NCBI RefSeq assembly: GCF_048553715.1 | Contig: NZ_JBLZNC010000008.1 | Coordinates: 1 to 64,000 of the forward strand | DNA: 64,000 bases | Direction: 5' to 3' | Source of the DNA: Sagittula sp048553715 | GTDB lineage: Bacteria > Pseudomonadota > Alphaproteobacteria > Rhodobacterales > Rhodobacteraceae | Shown: piece by piece, positions 58,842 to 64,000 of the stretch | How the letters are laid out: each line of letters starts with the position of its first letter | Position numbering within the stretch: position 1 is the stretch's first letter | Made by a program: the position numbers and the translations under genes | Notes under the pieces: model-generated | Told to the model about the DNA's origin: nothing | What the model saw: the letters and a program-made list of their open reading frames with translations, nothing else | Database searches by the model: none

Positions 58842-61358
58842 TTATTCGCTTGCGCGGAGGACGGCGGCGGGGCGGACAGACAAAGGCCGCCAAGCAAACA
58901 GCAGACTGGCCAGCAAGGTGGCAAGGATACCGCCCAGAACGACGCCGATTGCGTTGGACCAGACCACTGCGAAATCGCTTTCCATCACAAAGGTCATGAT
59001 CGCCCATCCGCCGGTGATACCGGCGAGCAAGGCCACCAATCCGGCTCCCGCCCCAAGCAGGGCAGAGCGAATCGCAAAGCTTTGCAAGATCCTGCCGCGT
59101 GATGCGCCAAGCGTTTTGAGAACCGCTGCCTCGTAAGTGCGAGCGGTTTCGCCTGCCGCTGCGGCGCCGATCAGCACAAGGAAACCGGTCAGCAAGGTGG
59201 CGGCGGCACCCCAGCGCACCGCGCTTGCAATGCCATCCAGCAACTCTGACACCCTGTCGATGGCGTCCTTTACGCGGATGGCGGTGATGTTGGGGTAAGC
59301 GTCGGCCAAATCCCGCAGGATCTGCGCCTCTGCCTCGGGCTCGGCGTAGACGGTCGAGATGAAGGTGTGTGGCGCACCTGCGACCGCTGCGGGATTGAGG
59401 GTGAGCACAAATCCGATGCCAGCGGTGGAAAAATCCACCTCACGGAAGGAGGTCACGGTGGCAGTGATGTCGCGCCCGAGGATGTTGATGGTGATCGTAT
59501 CGCCCAATTTCAGACCGATTTCTTCGGCCTCTTCGGCGGCAAAGCTCACCTGTGGCGGGCCGGTATATCCGTCTGGCCACCAGGTGCCACCGGTGACAGT
59601 GGTTCGGCTATCGGGTTGGGCCGCATAGGTGATACCGCGATCTCCGCGCACGACCCAGTGTTCGCCTGCAACGTCCCGCGCGTTCTGGCCGTTAATGCGG
59701 GTGATGATCCCGCGCATCATTGGCGCGCTGTCGACGCGACTGACAGCGGGGTCATTTTCGACGCGCTCCAAGAAACCGTCCATCTGGTTTTGCTGGATGT
59801 CGACAAAGAAATAAGACGGTGCACGGTCCGGCAGATCACGTTCAATCGCAGACCGGAAATTTCCGTCAATCTGCCCGATTGATGCCAGAACGGCCAGCCC
59901 AAGACCCAGCGATAGCACGACGGCAGAGGCACTTTCGCGCGGACCCCCGATGCTGGACAGCGCCCATCGCCATGCCGGTCGCCCGCGTGTCAGGCCGGTT
60001 GCGTGGCGTGCTGCCCATCGCAGCAGCCAAGCCGCGCCGACCAAAAGGATAAGCGCACCAAAAATGCCACCGGCGGTCGAAAACGTAAGCCACAGGTCAC
60101 CGGAAAACAGCGCGGCGGTGCCGACCAAGCCCGTCATAAGAAGTACGGTCGCAATGACATAGCGTGTCGCGGGCAGCGGTTTCGCCCCGTCCAGCGCGTC
60201 ACGGAACAGGGTGGCTGCGCGGACCTCCTCGGCGCGGGCCAGGGGCCATAACGTGAAAAGCAATGCGGTCAGAACACCATAAAGCGCGGCCTCCATCAAA
60301 GGGGCGGGGTAAATGGTGAAAACAGTGGGGATGGGCAATGCTGTGGCGATCACAGGGGACAGCAAAAGCGGCACGCCCGCGCCCAACAACAAGCCGATCG
60401 CAATGCCCAGCAGGGACAGCGCGCCAATCTGGATAAAATACGTCAGAAAGATCGTTTGCCGCGACGCGCCGAGGGTTCTGAGCGTCGCGATGACTGTCGT
60501 TTTATTGGCGAGGTAGGCCCTGACAGCGGCGGATACTCCAATGCCGCCAACCGCCAGCCCAGATAAGCCAACCAGCACGAGGAAACTGGCCAGACGGTCG
60601 ACGAAACGGGCCACACCCGGTGCTCCGCGTCGCGAATCCCGCCACCTTAAGCCGCTGTCTTCGTAAAGAGCCTCGGCCTCAGCGCGCGCCTCGTCCAGAT
60701 TGGTGCCTTCGGGCAAAAGAAGCCTGTATTCGGTCTCGAACAAAGACCCCGCAGACAAAAGGCCGGACCCTTCCAGATCAGACGTTCTGACGATGGTCCG
60801 AGGCCCCAAGCCAAATCCATCGCCAGCATCGTCAGGTTCCGTGACGATACGCGCGCGCAAGGTAAACTCGGCCTCGCCCAGTCGAAAGTCATCGCCGATC
60901 TGCAGGCCCAGTCGATCCGCCAGAACGGGCGCCATCACGCCACCGCGATTGTCTAGGGCTTCGCTTAGCGAGATATCGGGATCCAGCACCATTTCACCCA
61001 GCAGAGGGTAGGCCGAATCCACCGACTTTACCTGCGTCAAACCCCGTTCGGTTTCGCCATCGCGGGTCACCGTGGCCATAGACCGGAAATCTGTGATCTC
61101 GGACATGTCCGTCGAAATCGATTCAAGGTAGGCGCGTTCTTCGTCATTGGCGAAGCGGTAGGTGAATTCGGCCTGCGCATCGCCACCCAACAAAATCGCC
61201 CCCTGATCCTGTAGGCCAGCCTGAATCGCCGAGCGCACGGAGCCCACGCCAGCGATGGCGGCGACCCCAAGCGCCAGACAGGCCAAAAAGATGCGAAACC
61301 CGCCGAGTCCTCCCCGAAGTTCACGACGCGCGAAACGGCTTGCAACCGCCAGCGTCAT
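58842..61358 (-). CDS. ABC transporter permease, FtsX-like (YbbP-type)
   Basis: An 838-residue MacB/FtsX-like permease with an N-terminal membrane helix, a large periplasmic domain, and two C-terminal and central sets of helices (about ten in all; e.g. FLVLVGLSGLAVGGIGVSAAVRAYL, TLGASRQTIFLTYFIQIGALSLLGIAIG, LKTLGASRGRILQSFAIRSALLGAGAGLVALLAGI). It is paired with an ATPase and divergent from tesA, the gene order of ybbP-ybbA-tesA. ATG 61358 overlaps the ATPase stop by 4 bp. Confidence 0.93.
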   Translation of the reverse strand: MTLAVASRFARRELRGGLGGFRIFLACLALGVAAIAGVGSVRSAIQAGLQDQGAILLGGDAQAEFTYRFANDEERAYLESISTDMSEITDFRSMATVTRDGETERGLTQVKSVDSAYPLLGEMVLDPDISLSEALDNRGGVMAPVLADRLGLQIGDDFRLGEAEFTLRARIVTEPDDAGDGFGLGPRTIVRTSDLEGSGLLSAGSLFETEYRLLLPEGTNLDEARAEAEALYEDSGLRWRDSRRGAPGVARFVDRLASFLVLVGLSGLAVGGIGVSAAVRAYLANKTTVIATLRTLGASRQTIFLTYFIQIGALSLLGIAIGLLLGAGVPLLLSPVIATALPIPTVFTIYPAPLMEAALYGVLTALLFTLWPLARAEEVRAATLFRDALDGAKPLPATRYVIATVLLMTGLVGTAALFSGDLWLTFSTAGGIFGALILLVGAAWLLRWAARHATGLTRGRPAWRWALSSIGGPRESASAVVLSLGLGLAVLASIGQIDGNFRSAIERDLPDRAPSYFFVDIQQNQMDGFLERVENDPAVSRVDSAPMMRGIITRINGQNARDVAGEHWVVRGDRGITYAAQPDSRTTVTGGTWWPDGYTGPPQVSFAAEEAEEIGLKLGDTITINILGRDITATVTSFREVDFSTAGIGFVLTLNPAAVAGAPHTFISTVYAEPEAEAQILRDLADAYPNITAIRVKDAIDRVSELLDGIASAVRWGAAATLLTGFLVLIGAAAAGETARTYEAAVLKTLGASRGRILQSFAIRSALLGAGAGLVALLAGITGGWAIMTFVMESDFAVVWSNAIGVVLGGILATLLASLLFAWRPLSVRPAAVLRASE

Positions 61359-62050
61359 TCTGCGGCCTCTACCGCGGCGGCGGTAGCAATCAGCCCGTCG
61401 CGCAGCCGGACGGTCCGGTCGCAAAGTGCTGCAAGCTCGGGGGCGTGGGTCACAAGGACCAAAGTTGCCCCATGCGCCTGTGACAATTCGAACAGCAGAT
61501 CGGTGATGGCCTGCCCATTTGCACCGTCCAGATTGCCGGTCGGCTCGTCCGCCAAAAGGATGCGAGGGCGGGGCGCAAGTGCCCGTGCCAAGGCCACCCT
61601 CTGTTGTTCGCCACCAGACATTTGTGCCGGGTAATGATCGCCACGATGGGCAAGCCCGACCTTATCCAGCATACCCCGGGCTCGGTCAAAAGCGTCGCGT
61701 TCGCCTGCAAGTTCCAGAGGTGTGGCGACGTTTTCCAGCGCGGTCATCGTCGGGATCAGATGGAAGCGCTGAAACACGACGCCCATGTTGTCACGCCGGA
61801 AACGGGCCAGGGCATCCTCATCCATCATGGTCAGCTCTTGTCCCAAGGCTGTGACCTGCCCGGTCGTGGCCCGTTCCAGCCCGCCCATGATCATCAACAG
61901 TGACGATTTCCCCGAACCCGACGGTCCAACGAGCCCCAAGGTTTCACCCGCAGCAACCTCCAGATCGATGCCATGGAGGATTTTTACCATCCCGGCATTG
62001 CCCCGCAGGCTTAAGGTGACATGTTGGAGGGACAGGACTGAATCGGGCAT
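61355..62050 (-). CDS. ABC transporter ATP-binding protein (YbbA-type)
   Basis: 231 residues: Walker A LVGPSGSGKSSLLMIMGGLERATTG, signature MSGGEQQRVALARAL, Walker B ILLADEPTGNLDGANG. It belongs to the LolD/MacB-like group and powers the FtsX-like permease next to it. Cargo is unknown. Confidence 0.94.
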   Translation of the reverse strand: MPDSVLSLQHVTLSLRGNAGMVKILHGIDLEVAAGETLGLVGPSGSGKSSLLMIMGGLERATTGQVTALGQELTMMDEDALARFRRDNMGVVFQRFHLIPTMTALENVATPLELAGERDAFDRARGMLDKVGLAHRGDHYPAQMSGGEQQRVALARALAPRPRILLADEPTGNLDGANGQAITDLLFELSQAHGATLVLVTHAPELAALCDRTVRLRDGLIATAAAVEAAE

Positions 62051-62064
62051 AAGGACGCTCTAGT

Positions 62065-62760
62065 ATGGTTTCCGCACAAGGATATGGGGTCATCCTTCCC
62101 CGCAGCAAGGCATGGTCGGCCGTGATGGTGACCATTTGGTTGACGTTGGGCCAGAGCGCACAAGCGGACACCATGCATTTGTTGGCTTTGGGCGATAGCC
62201 TGACGCAAGGCTATGGCCTGCCTGCTGAAGCCGGATTTGTACCTCAGTTGGAAAAATGGCTTTCGGAACAAGGGCATGATGTTCAGATTGTGAACGGGGG
62301 TGTGTCCGGTGATACGACCGCTGGCGGGTTGTCCCGTGTTGCGTGGTCTTTGACCCCGGATATTGACGGAATGATCGTTACTTTGGGCGGTAACGATTTG
62401 TTGCGCGGGATTGATCCCGATACGTCACGAGAAAACATCTCTGGTATCTTGGACGTGGCGGAGGAGAATGAAGTTGAGGTCTTGCTGATCGGCATGTCAG
62501 CGCCCGGCAACTACGGCCAGGATTACAAAGCGAGGTTTGATGCGCTGTACCCGGATCTCGCTGAGGACTACGGCACTGTATTTTCGGAGCAATTTTTTGC
62601 AGGGATTATGGAGAACGGCGACACGCCTGCCGCAGTAAGCGAATTCATGCAGGCGGATGGCATTCACCCGAATGCAGTCGGCGTCCAAAAGATCGTTGCC
62701 GAAGTCGGACCAAAAGTTGAGGAGCTGTTGCTACGTATTTCTGGGCGTGGAGAAGACTAA
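62065..62760 (+). CDS. tesA: SGNH esterase/thioesterase TesA-like
   Basis: A 231-residue exported SGNH hydrolase with a signal-like N-terminus (AWSAVMVTIWLTLGQSAQA), block I ALGDSLTQGYGLP with Ser45, the Gly in NGGVSGDTTAGG, GGNDLLRG and the Asp/His pair in DGIHPN. It acts on acyl esters or lysophospholipids in the periplasm. It is divergent from ybbA by 14 bp. The start is ATG 62065 or an internal ATG. Confidence 0.92.
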   Translation: MVSAQGYGVILPRSKAWSAVMVTIWLTLGQSAQADTMHLLALGDSLTQGYGLPAEAGFVPQLEKWLSEQGHDVQIVNGGVSGDTTAGGLSRVAWSLTPDIDGMIVTLGGNDLLRGIDPDTSRENISGILDVAEENEVEVLLIGMSAPGNYGQDYKARFDALYPDLAEDYGTVFSEQFFAGIMENGDTPAAVSEFMQADGIHPNAVGVQKIVAEVGPKVEELLLRISGRGED

Positions 62761-62954
62761 GCGATCACTCTGTTTGGATTCGGTGGCGCGGGCGGAGTTG
62801 CCATGCCGAACAGGATGAGCGCCATGCCGATAGACAAAGAGCTAACGAAATAGGTCGTGATTCCCATCAAGACGGAAGCGTCAAACATCAGCCAAGACGT
62901 GAGTGCAAAAACCACCCCAACAACGCTGCCAAATGTGAGTGCGACTATGGCCAT
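62757..62954 (-). CDS. Small membrane protein
   Basis: A 65-residue protein with two hydrophobic segments (VALTFGSVVGVVFALTSWLMF and ITTYFVSSLSIGMALILFGMA) and a Pro/Asn-rich end. GGAG precedes ATG 62954. I do not recognise a family. Its stop overlaps the tesA stop on the other strand. Confidence 0.6.
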   Translation of the reverse strand: MAIVALTFGSVVGVVFALTSWLMFDASVLMGITTYFVSSLSIGMALILFGMATPPAPPNPNRVIA

Positions 62955-63029
62955 TTTGTTCTCCCTCCGCTGCAACGTAGGAGAATTCTACTACCAAGTC
63001 GTTAATTTCTTGAGACCAGTATAAGGTCT

Positions 63030-64000
63030 TTATCGGGCAATTATTGCACGTAAGGCCAAACGTGGCAGGCGCAACAGCATCCTATACAGTATGTTAGTAT
63101 AAGTCGTTTCGCCGGCAAGTAATTGAAGAAACATGCGTTTCAGGAACTTCGAGTTTTTGAAGCCGCGGACAAAGGTTTGCCTTAAAGCTTTACGGAACAT
63201 TAATTGGCGTAACAAACGTGCTTGGCGCAGCTCTTTGTGAATGGGGCGAAGCGATTTGCGATAGATGGGGAGAGCTTTGTCGGCTTGACCGCAGGTTAGA
63301 GCCTGCACCGCCGCTTCTGCGGCCAAGCGACCGCTGTGCATGGCGTATCCGATTCCCTCACCGGTGATCGGATCAACCAGCCCTGCAGCATCTCCAACGA
63401 GTAATACACGGCCGCGTCCGGGAACTGAACGGAATGTACCAAAGGGTAAAAATTGGCCTTTTACGGTCACGTCTTCCTTACAGCCTAGGCGCTCTAGGTA
63501 GTCAGACAGCGCTGATTTCATGGAGGCATTTTCGGACATAAGTCCCCCGAGGCCAATCGTAATGGTTTTGGTTTTAGGGAATTGCCATCCATATCCCCAC
63601 TCGGCGGCGCCAAAATCAATGCGCAAGGGGGTATTCGCCCCGGGAACCGGTCGCTCCACCTCTAATGCGAAGCCGATGGTCTTGCGGTCAAAGGCTGTTC
63701 CAAAAAGCGTTTTCGCTGTTGGGCTGTTCACGCCGTCTGCTGCGATGATCGTCTGTGCAGAAATGGTTATCTCACCCACGCGAACCAGTAGCTTATCAGG
63801 TACTACTTCAATCGTCTGTCCGGTGTATGTATCAGCCCCAAACTGGATAGCGCGATCGAGCAAATAAGCATCCAAATCCCTCCGCATACAAAGATGGATG
63901 GGAGGGGCCTTGCGCTCCGTGCCTAACGCCTCGCCGAAGGCGTAAAACTCGAAACTGTCACGCACCTCCATATCGATGGCGGGCAGGGTTTCATCGAATA
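63030..64000 (-). CDS. Geranylgeranyl reductase family flavoprotein (5' end beyond window)
   Basis: The frame continues to the window edge, so the N-terminal FAD-binding start is missing. What is present: RRDLDAYLLDRAIQFGADTYTG, the NAD/FAD-binding part IIAADGVNSPTAKTLFG, EWGYGWQFPKTKTITIGLGGL, and the family motif VLLVGDAAGLVDPITGEGIGYAMHSGRLAAEA. Members reduce geranylgeranyl groups or act on isoprenoid substrates; whether this one belongs to bacteriochlorophyll synthesis (BchP) or to a carotenoid/lipid pathway cannot be told. The sequence is AT-richer than the genes to its left. Confidence 0.85.
   Translation of the reverse strand, partial: FDETLPAIDMEVRDSFEFYAFGEALGTERKAPPIHLCMRRDLDAYLLDRAIQFGADTYTGQTIEVVPDKLLVRVGEITISAQTIIAADGVNSPTAKTLFGTAFDRKTIGFALEVERPVPGANTPLRIDFGAAEWGYGWQFPKTKTITIGLGGLMSENASMKSALSDYLERLGCKEDVTVKGQFLPFGTFRSVPGRGRVLLVGDAAGLVDPITGEGIGYAMHSGRLAAEAAVQALTCGQADKALPIYRKSLRPIHKELRQARLLRQLMFRKALRQTFVRGFKNSKFLKRMFLQLLAGETTYTNILYRMLLRLPRLALRAIIAR

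Overview
The window is a chromosomal segment of a Rhodobacterales (Roseobacter-type) alphaproteobacterium. The evidence is the FlaF/FlbT flagellin regulators, the fla1-type gene order flgB-flgC-fliE-fliQ-flgF-flgG-flgA-flgH-fliL facing fliI, a CtrA-type site before flhA, GTTC-N7-GTTC SOS boxes, and the block rpsT-dnaA-dnaN-recF-gyrB.

Region 1 (1-23.6 kb) is flagellar and is cut into pieces by dead insertion sequences. The pieces are flhA-fliR-flhB-(FliJ-like); fliL to flgB on the minus strand; fliI; fliC-flaF-flbT-DUF1217; and flgN-like/flgJ-like facing fliK-flgD. Together they encode export-gate parts, the rod, the L-ring, the export ATPase, flagellin with its post-transcriptional regulators, and hook assembly factors. 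fliF, fliG, fliM, fliN, fliP, flgE, flgK, flgL, flgI and motAB are absent from the window. IS3, IS110 and IS5 remnants lie at 1-151, 10.7-11.85, 15.6-17.7 and 17.7-19.95 kb. Several are nested, and several carry short palindromic insertions: a roughly 41-bp hairpin family in four places plus two other palindromes, all inside transposase genes. Flagellar genes around these remnants look AT-richer than the housekeeping genes.

Region 2 (23.6-36.5 kb) is core chromosome: ubiB-ubiE on the minus strand, then mutM, an enoyl-CoA hydratase, rpsT, dnaA, dnaN, recF, gyrB and dgt on the plus strand.

Region 3 (36.5-49.9 kb) holds modABC (molybdate uptake), an SDR gene overlapping an FeS-type photolyase/cryptochrome gene, an 18-repeat secreted MORN protein divergent from nadE, a PRC-barrel protein, a minigluzincin, thpR, a PfkB sugar kinase, gltX, and a gamma-glutamylcyclotransferase divergent from an NsrR-like Rrf2 regulator with an FNR-type box between them.

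Region 4 (49.9-55.1 kb) is the glycine cleavage operon gcvT-gcvH-(unknown small protein)-gcvP behind a tandem glycine riboswitch.

Region 5 (55.1-64 kb) has a minus-strand DNA-repair pair (radical SAM protein and a UdgX-type glycosylase) with two SOS boxes just before its start, an inositol-monophosphatase-family gene, a YbbAP-like ABC exporter divergent from the TesA-like esterase, a small membrane protein, and a geranylgeranyl-reductase-family flavoprotein running off the right edge.

The observations most worth a second look are the palindromic elements with compensating stem changes inside transposase genes, and the double SOS box on the radical SAM/UdgX operon.
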